Part shown: piece after piece, positions 21,861 through 33,322 of the stretch
How positions within the stretch are numbered: position 1 is the first letter of the stretch
How the letters are laid out: every line of letters begins with the position of its first letter
NCBI RefSeq assembly: GCF_014203425.1
Contig: NZ_JACHJC010000001.1
Span: 6,837,501 to 6,901,500 of the forward strand
DNA length: 64,000 nt
Direction: 5' to 3'
Source of the DNA: Micromonospora echinospora
Lineage (GTDB): Bacteria; Actinomycetota; Actinomycetes; Mycobacteriales; Micromonosporaceae
Made by a program: the position numbers and the translations under genes
Notes under the pieces: model-generated
Database searches by the model: none
Seen by the model: the letters and a program-made list of their open reading frames with translations, nothing else
Told to the model about the DNA's origin: nothing

Positions 21861-21885
21861 CTCCGGCCGCTCGGGGCGGCCGGAG
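21861..21885 (-). terminator. Intercistronic hairpin between rpsQ and rplN
   Basis: ctccggccgc and gcggccggag form a 10-bp perfect GC stem with a 5-nt loop, within an otherwise co-transcribed operon. A partial terminator or processing signal is the simplest reading. Confidence 0.5.
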
Positions 21886-21933
21886 CCTGGCGGAACCTGC
21901 GCCCGACCGAGACCGGCCGAGCTCGAGCCTTCG

Positions 21934-22212
21934 CTACTTGGCCTTCTCGAGGATCTCCACGAGCCGCCAGCGCTTGGTGGCGGACAGCGGCCGGGTCTCC
22001 ATGATCAGGACCCGGTCACCGATGCCGGCCGAGTTCTGCTCGTCGTGGACCTTCAGCTTGCGCGTACGGCGCATGATCTTGCCGTACAGCGCGTGCTTGA
22101 CCCGGTCCTCGACCTCGACCACGACGGTCTTGTCCATCTTGTCGCTGACCACGAGGCCGTCGCGAACCTTGCGGCGGGCCCGCGCGGCGGCGGTGGTGGT
22201 GTTCTCACTCAT
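21934..22212 (-). CDS. rpsQ: 30S ribosomal protein S17
   Basis: A 92-residue primary 16S-binding OB-fold protein. It reads [20 protein letters not shown], then [19 protein letters not shown] and the family ending [15 protein letters not shown] ~13-residue Thr/Ala-rich N-terminal extension precedes the fold. The start overlaps the rpmC stop by 4 nt. Confidence 0.98.
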   Translation of the reverse strand: MSENTTTAAARARRKVRDGLVVSDKMDKTVVVEVEDRVKHALYGKIMRRTRKLKVHDEQNSAGIGDRVLIMETRPLSATKRWRLVEILEKAK

Positions 22213-22445
22213 GATGCAGTCACCTCAGTCGGCGCGGCCGAGAGACCCAGCTCACGCTCACGCATGATCGTGTAGATCCGGGCGATCTCCCGACGGATGA
22301 CCTGCAGCCGCCGGTTGTTGTCCAGCTGCCCGGTTGCGGCCTGCACGCGGAGGTTGAACAGCTCCGCCTTCGCCTCGCGCAACTTCGTGACCAGCTCCTC
22401 CTCGGAGAGCTCACGCAGCTCGGAGGGCTTGACGCCAGCTGCCAT
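22209..22445 (-). CDS. rpmC: 50S ribosomal protein L29
   Basis: A 78-residue helical protein near the exit tunnel, where trigger factor and SRP dock through L23/L29. Diagnostic residues are [20 protein letters not shown] and [16 protein letters not shown]. It overlaps rplP by one base and rpsQ by 4 nt. Confidence 0.97.
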   Translation of the reverse strand: MAAGVKPSELRELSEEELVTKLREAKAELFNLRVQAATGQLDNNRRLQVIRREIARIYTIMRERELGLSAAPTEVTAS

Positions 22446-22870
22446 CAGGATTCACCCACTTCGCGCGTAACAATGCGGCACTTCATCGGGAGCTTGTGGA
22501 TCGCGCGACGCATCGCCTCTCGCGCGATCTGCTCGTTGGGGAAGGACATCTCGAAGAGGACCCGCCCCGGCTTGACGTTGGCGACCCACCACTCGGGCGA
22601 ACCCTTACCGGAACCCATCCGGGTCTCGGCCGGCTTCTTGGTGAGGGCCTGGTCCGGGAAGATCGTGATCCAGACCTTGCCGCCACGCTTGATGTGACGG
22701 GTCATCGCGATACGCGCCGACTCGATCTGGCGGTTGGTCACGTACGCCGGCTCGAGAGCCTGGATCCCGAACTCGCCGAACACCACCCGGTTACCACCCT
22801 TGGACGCGCCACTGCGGTCCGGGTGGTGCGGCTTGCGGAAGCCCTTCGGGGGCTTGCGCGGCATCAGCAT
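22445..22870 (-). CDS. rplP: 50S ribosomal protein L16
   Basis: A 141-residue protein needed for the architecture of the A-site side of the peptidyl transferase centre. It shows the family stretch [20 protein letters not shown], then [20 protein letters not shown] and the ending [11 protein letters not shown]. It starts [16 protein letters not shown] and lies 3 nt downstream of rpsC. Confidence 0.98.
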
Positions 22871-22873
22871 CTG

Positions 22874-23746
22874 TCAGCCCTCCTGCTGCGTTTCTGCCGG
22901 CTGGGTCGTGGCCGCTGCCACGGCGCCGGCGTCGACCGGCTCACCGGCCGGCGTCTCCGCCTGCTGCGCGATGGTGGTCGCGGCAGCCCGGCCGGCCTCG
23001 GTGCCACCGGCGGTCGTACCGGACGAGCCCGAGCGGCCACGGCGCGGCCGGTCTGGCCGGTCGCCACGGTCGCGGCGCGGGCCGCGCGACGGGGCGGCCT
23101 CGGCCGGGGCCTCGCGGCCCGGGACGGCGTCGCCCTTGTAGATCCAGACCTTCACGCCGATCCGGCCGAAGGTGGTACGGGCCTCGAAGAAGCCGTACTC
23201 GATGTTGGCCCGCAGCGTGTGCAGCGGAACCCGGCCCTCGCGGTAGAACTCGGTCCGGCTCATCTCGGCGCCGCCGAGACGGCCCGAGACCTGAACCCGG
23301 ATGCCCTTGCAGGCGGGGTTCTTCATCGCGGACTGCATCGCCTTGCGCATGGCCCGACGGAAGCTGACCCGGCTGGACAGCTGCTCGGCAACGCCCTGGG
23401 CGACCAGCTGCGCGTCCGACTCGGGGTTCTTGACCTCGATGATGTTCAGCTGGACCTGCTTGCCGGTGAGCTTCTCCAGCTCGCCGCGGATCCGGTCGGC
23501 CTCCGCACCCTTACGGCCGATGACGATGCCCGGCCGAGCGGTGTGGATGTCGACGCGGACCCGGTCCCGGGTGCGCTCGATGTCGACCTTGGAGATGCCG
23601 GCGCGCTCGAGGCCCTTGGACATCATCCGGCGGATCTTGACGTCCTCGCCGATGTAGTCCTTGTAGAGCTTGTCCGCGAACCAGCGGGACTTCCAGTCGG
23701 TCGAGATGCCGAGCCGGAACCCGGTCGGGTGAACCTTCTGACCCAT
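22874..23746 (-). CDS. rpsC: 30S ribosomal protein S3
   Basis: S3 has an N-terminal KH domain ([20 protein letters not shown]) and a C-terminal domain at the mRNA entry helicase site. The canonical part ends near residue 210 ([14 protein letters not shown]). The 290-residue product continues with a ~75-residue tail, first Arg/Asp/Gly-rich ([17 protein letters not shown]), then Ala/Thr/Glu-rich, as in other actinobacteria. It shares one base with the rplV stop. Confidence 0.98.
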   Translation of the reverse strand: MGQKVHPTGFRLGISTDWKSRWFADKLYKDYIGEDVKIRRMMSKGLERAGISKVDIERTRDRVRVDIHTARPGIVIGRKGAEADRIRGELEKLTGKQVQLNIIEVKNPESDAQLVAQGVAEQLSSRVSFRRAMRKAMQSAMKNPACKGIRVQVSGRLGGAEMSRTEFYREGRVPLHTLRANIEYGFFEARTTFGRIGVKVWIYKGDAVPGREAPAEAAPSRGPRRDRGDRPDRPRRGRSGSSGTTAGGTEAGRAAATTIAQQAETPAGEPVDAGAVAAATTQPAETQQEG

Positions 23747-24195
23747 TACTCGGCACCCTCCGTCGTGCTCTGCTCGTCAGCCGCCGGCTTGGCCGGAGCG
23801 GCCTTCTTCGCCGACTTCTTCGGCGTGGCCGCCGCAACCGCCTCGACCGCCACGGTGATGTGGCAGGTGCGCTTGCGGATCCGGTACGCCCGGCCCTGCG
23901 CACGCGGCCGGAACCGCTTCATGGTCGGGCCCTCGTCGACGAACGCCTCGCTGACGAGCAGCGCGTCGGGGTCCAGCCGCTCGTTGTTCTCCGCGTTGGC
24001 GATCGCGCTCGCGAGCACCTTGTACACCTGCTCGCTCGCAGCCTGCGGCGCGAACTGCAGCACCGTGAGAGCCTCCTTCGCGGGCAGGCCGCGGACGAGG
24101 TTGACCACCCGGCGCGCCTTCATCGGCGAGATGCGCACGTGCCGCGCAACCGCCCGCGCGCCCGGAAGCACCGGAGCGTCGCCCTTTCCTGGCAT
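23746..24195 (-). CDS. rplV: 50S ribosomal protein L22
   Basis: L22 lines the peptide exit tunnel with a long beta-hairpin. The 149-residue protein shows [20 protein letters not shown] and the hairpin region [20 protein letters not shown], with no obvious deviation in the macrolide-contacting loop. A Lys/Ala-rich tail of about 30 residues follows. It lies 40 nt after rpsS. Confidence 0.98.
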   Translation of the reverse strand: MPGKGDAPVLPGARAVARHVRISPMKARRVVNLVRGLPAKEALTVLQFAPQAASEQVYKVLASAIANAENNERLDPDALLVSEAFVDEGPTMKRFRPRAQGRAYRIRKRTCHITVAVEAVAAATPKKSAKKAAPAKPAADEQSTTEGAE

Positions 24196-24235
24196 CGCTG
24201 TAACCCCTTGTTCCTCTATCCGTATGCCCGCGGCG

Positions 24236-24517
24236 TCAGCGCCGGCGGCTCTTCCGGTCGTCCTTCTCGTGACCCTTGAACGTGCGGGTCAGCGCGAACT
24301 CGCCGAGCTTGTGCCCGACCATGGCCTCGGTCACGAAGACCGGGACGTGCTTACGTCCGTCGTGCACGGCGATCGTGTGACCCAGCATCTCCGGGATGAT
24401 CGTCGAGCGGCGCGACCAGGTCTTGATGACGTTCTTCGAGCCCTTGTCGTTCTGCGTCTCCACCTTCTTGAGCAGGTGGTCGTCGACGAACGGGCCCTTC
24501 TTCAGGCTGCGAGGCAT
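24236..24517 (-). CDS. rpsS: 30S ribosomal protein S19
   Basis: A 93-residue head protein that forms a heterodimer with S13. It is nearly invariant across bacteria: [18 protein letters not shown], then [19 protein letters not shown] and [16 protein letters not shown]. It is positioned between rplB (12 nt) and rplV, as in all S10 operons. Confidence 0.98.
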   Translation of the reverse strand: MPRSLKKGPFVDDHLLKKVETQNDKGSKNVIKTWSRRSTIIPEMLGHTIAVHDGRKHVPVFVTEAMVGHKLGEFALTRTFKGHEKDDRKSRRR

Positions 24518-24529
24518 GTCTTATCTCCC

Positions 24530-25369
24530 TCAGCCGCGCTTACGCGTGGCGTAGCGGCGGCGGACGATCAGCCGGTCGCTCGGCTGGCCCTTACGACGGG
24601 TGCGGCCCTCGGGCTTACCCTGCGGGTTGACCGGGTGGCGACCACCGGAGGTCTTACCCTCACCACCACCGTGCGGGTGGTCGACCGGGTTCATCGCGAC
24701 ACCACGGACGGTCGGGCGCTTGCCCTTCCACCGCATACGGCCGGCCTTACCCCAGTTGATGTTCGACTGGTCGGCGTTGCCGATCTCGCCGATGCTGGCG
24801 CGGCAGCGCACGTCCACGCGCCGGATCTCACCGGACGGCATACGCAGGGTCGCGTACGCGCCCTCGCGGCCGAGCAGCTGGATGCCGACGCCGGCCGAAC
24901 GGGCCAGCTTGGCGCCGCCGCCCGGACGCAGCTCCACGTTGTGGATGGTGGTACCGACCGGAATGTTGCGCAGCGGCAGGTTGTTGCCCGGCTTGATGTC
25001 GGCGCCCGGACCGGACTCGACGCGGTCGCCCTGCTTCATGTCCTTCGGCGCGAGAATGTAGCGCTTCTCGCCGTCGGCGTAGTGCAGCAGCGCGATGCGC
25101 GCGGTGCGGTTCGGGTCGTACTCGATGTGGGCGACCTTCGCCGGCACGCCGTCCTTGTCGACCCGCTTGAAGTCGATCAGACGGTACTGGCGCTTGTGAC
25201 CGCCACCCTGGTGCCGCGTGGTGATCCGGCCGTGGGCGTTGCGTCCGCCCTTCTTCGGCAGCGGAGCCAGCAGCGACTTCTCGGGCGTCGACCGGGTGAT
25301 CTCGGCGAAGTCGGCAACGCTCGAGCCACGCCGGCCCGGCGTCGTCGGCTTGTACTTACGGATAGCCAT
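24530..25369 (-). CDS. rplB: 50S ribosomal protein L2
   Basis: A 279-residue core protein required for subunit joining and peptidyl transfer. It shows the signature [15 protein letters not shown], the essential His-containing loop [20 protein letters not shown], and a basic C terminus ([14 protein letters not shown]). The gene is 12 nt after rplW and has no internal anomalies. Confidence 0.98.
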   Translation of the reverse strand: MAIRKYKPTTPGRRGSSVADFAEITRSTPEKSLLAPLPKKGGRNAHGRITTRHQGGGHKRQYRLIDFKRVDKDGVPAKVAHIEYDPNRTARIALLHYADGEKRYILAPKDMKQGDRVESGPGADIKPGNNLPLRNIPVGTTIHNVELRPGGGAKLARSAGVGIQLLGREGAYATLRMPSGEIRRVDVRCRASIGEIGNADQSNINWGKAGRMRWKGKRPTVRGVAMNPVDHPHGGGEGKTSGGRHPVNPQGKPEGRTRRKGQPSDRLIVRRRYATRKRG

Positions 25370-25381
25370 TGTCTACACCCC

Positions 25382-25684
25382 TCAGCTGACCGGGCCGCCG
25401 AAGGCCTCGATACGGTCACCGTCAGCCAGCTTCACCATCGCGCGCTTGGTGTCCTTGCGCTTGCCGAACCCGGTACGGGTCCGCTTGCGCTTGCCCTCGC
25501 GGTTGAGCGTGTTGACCGTCAGGACGCGGACGTTGAAGATCTGCTGGATAGCGATCTTGATCTCGGTCTTGTTTGCGTCCGGGTGCACCAGGAAGGTGTA
25601 CCAGTTGCGGTTCAGCTCGCTGTAGCTCTTCTCCGAGACGACCGGCGCGACGATGACGTCACGCGGATCGGCGATCGTGCTCAC
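25382..25684 (-). CDS. rplW: 50S ribosomal protein L23
   Basis: A 100-residue exit-tunnel protein that docks trigger factor and SRP. It reads [20 protein letters not shown], then [20 protein letters not shown] and the basic loop [18 protein letters not shown]. The start overlaps the rplD stop by 4 nt. Confidence 0.97.
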   Translation of the reverse strand: MSTIADPRDVIVAPVVSEKSYSELNRNWYTFLVHPDANKTEIKIAIQQIFNVRVLTVNTLNREGKRKRTRTGFGKRKDTKRAMVKLADGDRIEAFGGPVS

Positions 25685-26346
25685 TTGCCATCCTCCTCGG
25701 TGGTCTCGGCGGGAACGCCCAGGAACTCGTCCAGGGCCTCCTTGGTGAAGACCACGTCGTCGGCCACCAGCACGTCGTAGGTGTTGAGCTGGCCGGCCTC
25801 GATCAGGTGCACCCGGCCGTCCTGCGTGTTGCGCAGGTTCCGCAGCGACACCCAGTTCAGCTCGTCGGTGCTGCTCAGCACGACCAGGACCCGGCGGGCC
25901 TGGGTCAGCTTGGTCAGCGTGGCCAGGGCCGCCTTGGTGGACGGCTTCTCACCCGAGACGAACGCCTCGACGACGTGCACCTGGCCGGCGCGGGCCCGGT
26001 CCGAGAGGGCGCCACGCAGGGCGGCGGCCTTCATCTTCTTCGGGGTGCGCTGGCTGTAGTCGCGCGGCACCGGGCCGTGGACCACGCCACCGCCGGCGAA
26101 CTGCGGCGCGCGGGTCGAGCCCTGGCGGGCACGACCGGTGCCCTTCTGCTTGTACGGCTTCTTGCCTCCACCGGAGACCTCGCCGCGGGTCTTCGTCTTG
26201 TGCGTACCCTGGCGGGCCGCCGCAAGCTGGGCCACCACGACCTGGTGCATCAGGGCGATGTTGGCCTGCGCGTCGAAGATGTCGGCCGGCAGCTCGACGG
26301 AGCCGCTCTTGGCGCCTTCGACGTTGATGACGTCAACGGTGGTCAC
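25681..26346 (-). CDS. rplD: 50S ribosomal protein L4
   Basis: A 221-residue early-assembly protein whose extended loop lines the tunnel ([20 protein letters not shown]); in E. coli it also represses its own operon. The N-terminal part ([19 protein letters not shown]) and C-terminal [17 protein letters not shown] are canonical. It overlaps both rplC and rplW by 4 nt. Confidence 0.98.
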   Translation of the reverse strand: MTTVDVINVEGAKSGSVELPADIFDAQANIALMHQVVVAQLAAARQGTHKTKTRGEVSGGGKKPYKQKGTGRARQGSTRAPQFAGGGVVHGPVPRDYSQRTPKKMKAAALRGALSDRARAGQVHVVEAFVSGEKPSTKAALATLTKLTQARRVLVVLSSTDELNWVSLRNLRNTQDGRVHLIEAGQLNTYDVLVADDVVFTKEALDEFLGVPAETTEEDGK

Positions 26347-27008
26347 TTGGCCGCACCGCCCTTCTTCACCTTCGCCTTGGCCGCGGTGCGGACCAGGACC
26401 AGCGCGCCCTTCGGGCCAGGGATGGCGCCGCGGACGAGCAGGAGGTTGTTCTCGGTGTCGACCGCCTGGACGGTCAGGTTCTGGACGGTGTAGCGCACGC
26501 CACCCATCCGGCCCGCCATCCGGGTGCCCTTGAAGACGCGACCCGGGGTCGCGCAGGCGCCGATCGAGCCGGGCGAGCGGTGCTTGCGCTCGACACCGTG
26601 GCTGGCACGCAGACCGTGGAAGCCGTGCCGCTTCATCGGGCCGGCGTAGCCCTTGCCCTTGGTCTTGCCGGTCACGTCGATCACGGCGCCGGCCGGGAAC
26701 TCCTCGACCGTGACCTCCTGGCCGGGCGCGTAGTCCGCGGCGTCGGCGGTGCGAAGCTCGACGATGTGCCGGCGCGGCGCGACGTCCGCCTTGGCGTAGT
26801 GCCCGGCGACCGGCTTCTTGACCTTGCGCGGGTCGATGACCCCGTACGCCAGCTGGACCGCGGAGTAGCCGTCCTTGTCGGCGCTACGAACCTGGCTCAC
26901 GACGCACGGCCCGGCCTGAACCACGGTCACGGGCACAACCTTGTTGTTGTCCCAGACCTGGGTCATGCCGAGCTTGGCGCCCAGGATCCCCTTGACTTGC
27001 CTGTCCAT
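26343..27008 (-). CDS. rplC: 50S ribosomal protein L3
   Basis: A 221-residue protein that reaches toward the peptidyl transferase centre. It has [20 protein letters not shown] at the start and the finger region [20 protein letters not shown], followed by [21 protein letters not shown]. It follows rpsJ by 11 nt and overlaps rplD by 4 nt. Confidence 0.98.
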   Translation of the reverse strand: MDRQVKGILGAKLGMTQVWDNNKVVPVTVVQAGPCVVSQVRSADKDGYSAVQLAYGVIDPRKVKKPVAGHYAKADVAPRRHIVELRTADAADYAPGQEVTVEEFPAGAVIDVTGKTKGKGYAGPMKRHGFHGLRASHGVERKHRSPGSIGACATPGRVFKGTRMAGRMGGVRYTVQNLTVQAVDTENNLLLVRGAIPGPKGALVLVRTAAKAKVKKGGAAK

Positions 27009-27019
27009 TTGTCCGGTCC

Positions 27020-27328
27020 CTACAGCTTGATCTCGATGTCGACGCCAGCCGGCAGGTCGAGGCGCATGAGCGAGTCGACCGTCTTCGGGGTCGGGTCGAT
27101 GATGTCGATCAGACGCTTGTGCGTACGCATCTCGAAGTGCTCGCGCGAGTCCTTGTACTTGTGCGGCGAGCGGATGACGCAGAAACGGTTGATCTCCGTG
27201 GGCAGCGGCACCGGGCCAGCGACCTGCGCCCCGGTACGCGTCACCGTCTCGACGATCTTCCGAGCCGAGGAGTCGACGACCTCGTGGTCATAGGCCTTGA
27301 GCCGGATGCGGATCTTCTGTCCCGCCAT
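27020..27328 (-). CDS. rpsJ: 30S ribosomal protein S10 / NusE
   Basis: A 102-residue protein with two jobs: head-assembly protein of the small subunit, and NusE partner of NusB and NusG in transcription. It starts [20 protein letters not shown] at ATG 27328 and contains [19 protein letters not shown]. The longer upstream open frame covers the leader and is not coding. First gene of the S10 operon, preceded by a ~300-nt leader with a conserved element. Confidence 0.98.
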
Positions 27329-27407
27329 GGTGGCTTCTGTTCCTTCTCTCGATGCCGCTGTGTTGCGGGCGCCTGTACCGGCTGGCACAGGCCCACTTCC
27401 GCCGACC

Positions 27408-27427
27408 CCCGCGGTCGGGCGTGTCGC
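27408..27427 (-). promoter_or_regulatory. Shared ribosomal leader element, rpsJ copy
   Basis: On the minus strand GCGACACGCCCGACCGCGGG lies 79 nt upstream of the rpsJ start. Exactly the same 20-mer occurs in the rpsL leader at 32235-32254. Here the upstream bases extend a small hairpin (GGGCG-CGACA-CGCCC). The 356-nt spacer from 27329 to 27684 shows no gene. Confidence 0.6.
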
Positions 27428-27639
27428 GCCCGTGGGCCAGGCTCCGCCCCGGGACTCCGGAGCGATTCTCTGACTACGCGGTGGGTCATGGCGCCGATCG
27501 CGGAAACCACGACCTGGACGCCGCGCGAGGGTGGTTGACCGCCCGATGGCAGCCAACCACCCTACGCGAGACAGTCTGACTCCCGGAGGTCCAGCGTTAA
27601 CCGGACGCAGGCGACCGACTGTCGTTACGCAACCTGACT

Positions 27640-27669
27640 AGTATGCCGCACGACCGGCGGCGACGCTAA
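27640..27669 (-). promoter_or_regulatory. Candidate S10 operon promoter
   Basis: Minus-strand -35 TTAGCG (27664-27669) and -10 CATACT (27640-27645) are 18 bp apart, just after the tuf stop. The resulting leader would be about 300 nt. Weaker than the rpsL and rpoB promoters. Confidence 0.4.
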
Positions 27670-27684
27670 TCGGGGTTACCCAGC

Positions 27685-28878
27685 TCACTTCATGATCTTG
27701 GTGACGCGACCAGCGCCGACCGTACGACCACCCTCGCGGATCGCGAACTTCAGGTTCTCCTCCATGGCGATGGGCTGGATCAGCTTCACCGACATCGAGG
27801 TGTTGTCGCCCGGCATGACCATCTCGGTGCCCTCGGGCAGCGTGACGACGCCGGTGACGTCCGTGGTCCGGAAGTAGAACTGCGGGCGGTAGTTCTGGAA
27901 GAACGGGGTGTGCCGGCCGCCCTCCTCCTTGGAGAGGATGTAGACCGTCGCCTCGAACTCCGTGTGCGGGGTCGTGGTGCCCGGCTTGATGACCACCATG
28001 CCGCGCTCGACGTCCTCGCGCTTGGTGCCGCGCAGCAGCAGGCCGACGTTCTCGCCTGCGCGGGCGTCGTCCAGGGTCTTCCGGAACATCTCGATCGCGG
28101 TGACCTTGGTCTTGAAGCCCTTCTCGCGGATGCCGACGACCTCGACGTCCTCGTTCGGGAGCAGCACGCCACGCTCGACACGACCGGTGACGACGGTGCC
28201 ACGACCGGTGATCGTGAACACGTCCTCGACGGGCATGAGGAACGGCTTCTCGGTCTCGCGCTCGGGCTGCGGGATCGCGGTGTCCACCGCGCTCATCAGC
28301 TCGAGCAGCTTCTCGGTCCACACCGGGTCGCCCTCGAGCGCCTTCAGCGCGGAGACCTGGACGACCGGCAGGTCGTCACCCGGGTACTCCTGCGAGGAGA
28401 GCAGCTCGCGCACCTCGAGCTCGACGAGCTCCAGGAGCTCCTCGTCGTCGACCATGTCGCTCTTGTTGAGCGCCACGACGATGTACGGCACACCGACCTG
28501 ACGGGCCAGCAGCACGTGCTCGCGGGTCTGCGGCATCGGGCCGTCGGTCGCCGCCACCACCAGGATCGCGCCGTCCATCTGCGCGGCACCGGTGATCATG
28601 TTCTTGATGTAGTCGGCGTGACCGGGGCAGTCGACGTGCGCGTAGTGACGCGCCTCGGTCTGGTACTCGACGTGCGCGATGGAGATCGTGATGCCGCGGG
28701 CCTTCTCCTCCGGCGCCTTGTCGATCTCGTCGAACGGCGTGTACGGGTTCAGGTCCGGGTACTGGTCGTGCAGGACCTTGGTGATGGCCGCCGTCAGCGT
28801 CGTCTTACCGTGGTCGATGTGACCAATGGTGCCGATGTTGACGTGCGGCTTAGTCCGCTCGAACTTAGCCTTCGCCAC
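27685..28878 (-). CDS. tuf: Elongation factor Tu
   Basis: EF-Tu delivers aminoacyl-tRNA to the ribosome. The 397-residue GTPase has G1 [10 protein letters not shown]2 ARGITI, G3 DCPGH, G4 NKSD and the domain III stretch [22 protein letters not shown] 28878 has AGGAGG at a good distance. No substitution typical of kirromycin or GE2270 resistance is evident in the segments I checked, though this was not exhaustive. It is the last gene of the str operon, 222 nt after fusA, with its own leader. Confidence 0.98.
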   Translation of the reverse strand: MAKAKFERTKPHVNIGTIGHIDHGKTTLTAAITKVLHDQYPDLNPYTPFDEIDKAPEEKARGITISIAHVEYQTEARHYAHVDCPGHADYIKNMITGAAQMDGAILVVAATDGPMPQTREHVLLARQVGVPYIVVALNKSDMVDDEELLELVELEVRELLSSQEYPGDDLPVVQVSALKALEGDPVWTEKLLELMSAVDTAIPQPERETEKPFLMPVEDVFTITGRGTVVTGRVERGVLLPNEDVEVVGIREKGFKTKVTAIEMFRKTLDDARAGENVGLLLRGTKREDVERGMVVIKPGTTTPHTEFEATVYILSKEEGGRHTPFFQNYRPQFYFRTTDVTGVVTLPEGTEMVMPGDNTSMSVKLIQPIAMEENLKFAIREGGRTVGAGRVTKIMK

Positions 28879-28951
28879 TGGGTCCTCCTGTGGACTTTCT
28901 TGGTTCGTTCGCCCCGGCGCGCGGTTCGGCGCTTAGGACTCTGTCGACAGC

Positions 28952-28975
28952 CTTTCCGGCCGGAAGGCCGGAGAG
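28952..28975 (-). promoter_or_regulatory. Hairpin in the tuf leader
   Basis: A 10-bp stem with one mismatch (ctttccggcc, ggaa loop, ggccggagag) lies about 75 nt upstream of the tuf start, preceded on the minus strand by an AAAA run. I could not place a convincing -35/-10 pair in this 222-nt gap, although tuf often has its own promoter in actinomycetes. Confidence 0.4.
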
Positions 28976-29044
28976 CTTTTGTGGGTTCTGCGGCGATGAA
29001 GCCTACAGGCCCGGTCTCACGCAATCCGATCGAGGTGGCCGCGG

Positions 29045-29062
29045 GCGGGAGAACCCTCCCGC
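29045..29062 (-). terminator. Hairpin after fusA
   Basis: GCGGGAG-GGTT-CTCCCGC on the minus strand forms a 7-bp perfect stem about 40 nt after the fusA stop. There is no T run. It may partially terminate the rpsL-rpsG-fusA message ahead of tuf. Confidence 0.5.
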
Positions 29063-29100
29063 GACCGCCCTCGTGTCATCGAATCAGCCGAGGGTGAGTG

Positions 29101-31197
<2,097 letters not shown>

Positions 31198-31237
31198 TTC
31201 AATCCCTACTTATCGTCGTCTCGACACAACTGGTGGC

Positions 31238-31266
31238 GGTTCCGGCGCCGGGCGGGCGCCGGAACC
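31238..31266 (-). terminator. Intercistronic hairpin between rpsG and fusA
   Basis: ggttccggcgcc and ggcgccggaacc form a perfect 12-bp stem with a 5-nt loop, only 7 nt after the rpsG stop. It lies inside an operon, so a processing or partial termination role is likely. Confidence 0.6.
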
Positions 31267-31273
31267 TCAGGTG

Positions 31274-31744
31274 TTACCAGCGGTAGTGCGCGAAGGCCTT
31301 GTTGGACTCGGCCATCTTGTGCGTGTCCTCACGCCGCTTGACGGCGGCGCCCAGGCCGTTGCTCGCGTCCAGCAGCTCGTTCATCAGCCGCTCGACCATG
31401 GTCTTCTCGCGCCGGGCCCGGGAGTAGGTCACCAGCCAGCGCAGACCGAGGGTGGTCGCGCGGGACGGCCGGACCTCGACCGGAACCTGGTAGGTGGCGC
31501 CACCGACACGGCGGCTGCGCACCTCGAGGGTCGGCTTGACGTTGTCCATCGCGCGCTTGAGCGTGACGACCGGGTCGGTGCCGGACTTCTCGCGGCAGCC
31601 CTCCAGGGCGGCGTACACGATGCGCTCGGCGAGCTGACGCTTACCGCGCATCAGGATCTTGTTCACCAGCTGGGTGACCAGCGGGGAGTTGTACACCGGG
31701 TCAGCGACCAGCGGCTTCCGCGGAGCGGGTCCCTTACGCGGCAT
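31274..31744 (-). CDS. rpsG: 30S ribosomal protein S7
   Basis: A 156-residue head-nucleating protein. It starts [20 protein letters not shown] and shows [39 protein letters not shown] and the ending [12 protein letters not shown] 31744 is 1 nt after the rpsL stop. The extra codons in the open frame above it lie within rpsL and are discarded. Confidence 0.98.
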   Translation of the reverse strand: MPRKGPAPRKPLVADPVYNSPLVTQLVNKILMRGKRQLAERIVYAALEGCREKSGTDPVVTLKRAMDNVKPTLEVRSRRVGGATYQVPVEVRPSRATTLGLRWLVTYSRARREKTMVERLMNELLDASNGLGAAVKRREDTHKMAESNKAFAHYRW

Positions 31745-31745
31745 G

Positions 31746-32120
31746 TCAGCTCTTCTCCTTCTTCGCGCCGTAGCGGCTGCGAGCCTGCTTGCGGTTGCGG
31801 ACACCCTGGGTGTCCAGCGAGCCGCGCACGATCTTGTACCGCACGCCCGGCAGGTCCTTCACACGGCCGCCACGCACGAGCACGATCGAGTGCTCCTGCA
31901 GGTTGTGGCCGACGCCCGGGATGTAGGCGGTCACCTCGATCTGGCTGCTGAGCTTGACACGAGCGACCTTGCGCAGCGCCGAGTTCGGCTTCTTCGGGGT
32001 GGTGGTGTACACGCGGGTGCACACGCCGCGCCGCTGGGGAGACCCCTTGAGCGCCGGGGTCTTCGTCTTGGTCGTCTTGGCCTGGCGGCCCTTTCGGACC
32101 AACTGCTGAATGGTGGGCAC
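31746..32120 (-). CDS. rpsL: 30S ribosomal protein S12
   Basis: A 124-residue decoding-centre protein. It begins [17 protein letters not shown] at GTG 32120. The streptomycin-relevant loops are wild type: the [13 protein letters not shown] lysine and the [12 protein letters not shown] lysine are both present, so no streptomycin-resistance mutation of the usual kind is seen. First gene of the str operon, with a strong promoter about 270 nt upstream and a shared leader element. Confidence 0.98.
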   Translation of the reverse strand: MPTIQQLVRKGRQAKTTKTKTPALKGSPQRRGVCTRVYTTTPKKPNSALRKVARVKLSSQIEVTAYIPGVGHNLQEHSIVLVRGGRVKDLPGVRYKIVRGSLDTQGVRNRKQARSRYGAKKEKS

Positions 32121-32234
32121 CGGGTTTCTCCGCTCCCTTCGGCCGCTGCGAGGCGACCGCGCCGTCTGCTCCAGCCGGCCCGGATGGGCGGCTCTCTTAC
32201 ATTCCAACCAGGGCCGCCTGACGGCTCCCCAGCA

Positions 32235-32254
32235 CCCGCGGTCGGGCGTGTCGC
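32235..32254 (-). promoter_or_regulatory. Shared ribosomal leader element, rpsL copy
   Basis: GCGACACGCCCGACCGCGGG on the minus strand, identical to the 20-mer in the rpsJ leader, 114 nt upstream of rpsL. The local hairpin is GGGCG-ACA-CGCCC. The rest of the 500-nt gap 32121-32620 contains the promoter below and no gene that I can support. Confidence 0.6.
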
Positions 32255-32390
32255 CCAAGTCACGGTTCCGGTGCCGGCCGCTTACGCGTCGTACCGGATC
32301 TTTGGTCTTGATGGTGCGACCGCGCGATCGCCGGTTGACCGGCTCCAGCGCACGCACGCATTGCCCGGGCAGGCCCGGGCACAAGAGGAA

Positions 32391-32419
32391 AGAGTACCTA
32401 CCACAGCCGCGCCGGTCAA
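32391..32419 (-). promoter_or_regulatory. Predicted str operon (rpsL) promoter
   Basis: Minus-strand -35 TTGACC (32414-32419), 17-bp spacer, -10 TACTCT (32391-32396). This is one of the best housekeeping-type matches in the window and would give an rpsL leader of about 265 nt. Confidence 0.7.
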
Positions 32420-32620
32420 AACGGATGGGTCGGAAGGACCGCTCTCCGCGATCCGCCGGCCGATCTCAGGTTGCCGACGCACCCATGACGGGCACCTACA
32501 GTGACAAGTGTACCGGCTCGTCCGCCGGGCGACCCGGCGGCCCCGACACCGCCCACCGTCCGGGCACCTGGACATACCGGTCGCGGCAGGTCACCGGCCG
32601 CACCGGCCCCACCGAGGGCC

Positions 32621-33220
32621 TCACGTGATCTGCACCACCAGGGCCAGCCCGAGCCCGATCAGGCTGAACAGCAGCCCCACCCCGCCGCAGGAGAGCCCGG
32701 CCACTGCCAGGCCGGCACCGGTGAACCGGACCGCCGGCGGGGGCGCCGGCCGGCGGATCTGCCGTCGGGCGAGCAGCCCGGCCACCACCGCGCCGACCCC
32801 GATCAGCGCGCCGAGCACTGTGAACGCGCCGGCCGCCCAGGCGCCACCGTAGTCCGGCCCGGCGATCCCGAAGCAGAAGACCAGAAGAGAAACCAGGATC
32901 GCGGCGATCCCGGCGATCAACGACCCGATGGCGAGCCCGGAGGTGACCGGCGGCACGTCGAGGTGGACCACGCCGAACGGCGTACCCGGCACCGCGTCGA
33001 CCCGCTTCGGCGGCCGCGGCGCCTCGGCCGGCGGCGGCGGGAACGCCGGTCCCCAGCCCCCGTGGCCCGGCGCGCTTGCCGGAGCCGGCCACCCGCCGCC
33101 GTGGCCCGGCGGATTCCCCGGGTACGCCCCGTGCGGGAGGTGCACCGGCGCGGACGCGGAACCCGGCGGGTACGGCCCGGGGCGGTTCGGGTCGCCTCCC
33201 GGCGCGGCCGGTTCCGTCAC
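32621..33220 (-). CDS. DUF4190-like membrane protein
   Basis: A 199-residue protein of unknown function. The first ~90 residues are Pro/Gly/Ala-rich (PNRPGPYPPGSASAPVH, PGHGGGWPAPASAPGHGG), likely cytoplasmic. Three hydrophobic segments follow: SGLAIGSLIAGIAAILVSLL, WAAGAFTVLGALIGVGAVVA and GLLFSLIGLGLALVVQI. GTG 33220 has AGGAGG about 5 nt upstream. It lies between rpoC and rpsL together with a second small membrane protein gene. Confidence 0.78.
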   Translation of the reverse strand: MTEPAAPGGDPNRPGPYPPGSASAPVHLPHGAYPGNPPGHGGGWPAPASAPGHGGWGPAFPPPPAEAPRPPKRVDAVPGTPFGVVHLDVPPVTSGLAIGSLIAGIAAILVSLLVFCFGIAGPDYGGAWAAGAFTVLGALIGVGAVVAGLLARRQIRRPAPPPAVRFTGAGLAVAGLSCGGVGLLFSLIGLGLALVVQIT

Positions 33221-33322
33221 GGTTCCTCCTGTCCACACTCGCCCGCCACCCGACGGACACCGGCCAGGCTACCGTCGCCGGTCACGGCCGGGTGGACGGG
33301 CGCGGTCCGCTCCCCCGCCCGG

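Noticed and set aside
28960..29044. A tuf promoter with -35 TTGCGT and -10 TAGGCT
   Set aside because: The spacer would be only 13 bp, too short for a normal promoter; other spacings lack a -35.
31746..32120. Possible streptomycin-resistance allele of rpsL
   Set aside because: Both key lysines (in TTTPKKPNS and GGRVKDLPG) are wild type.
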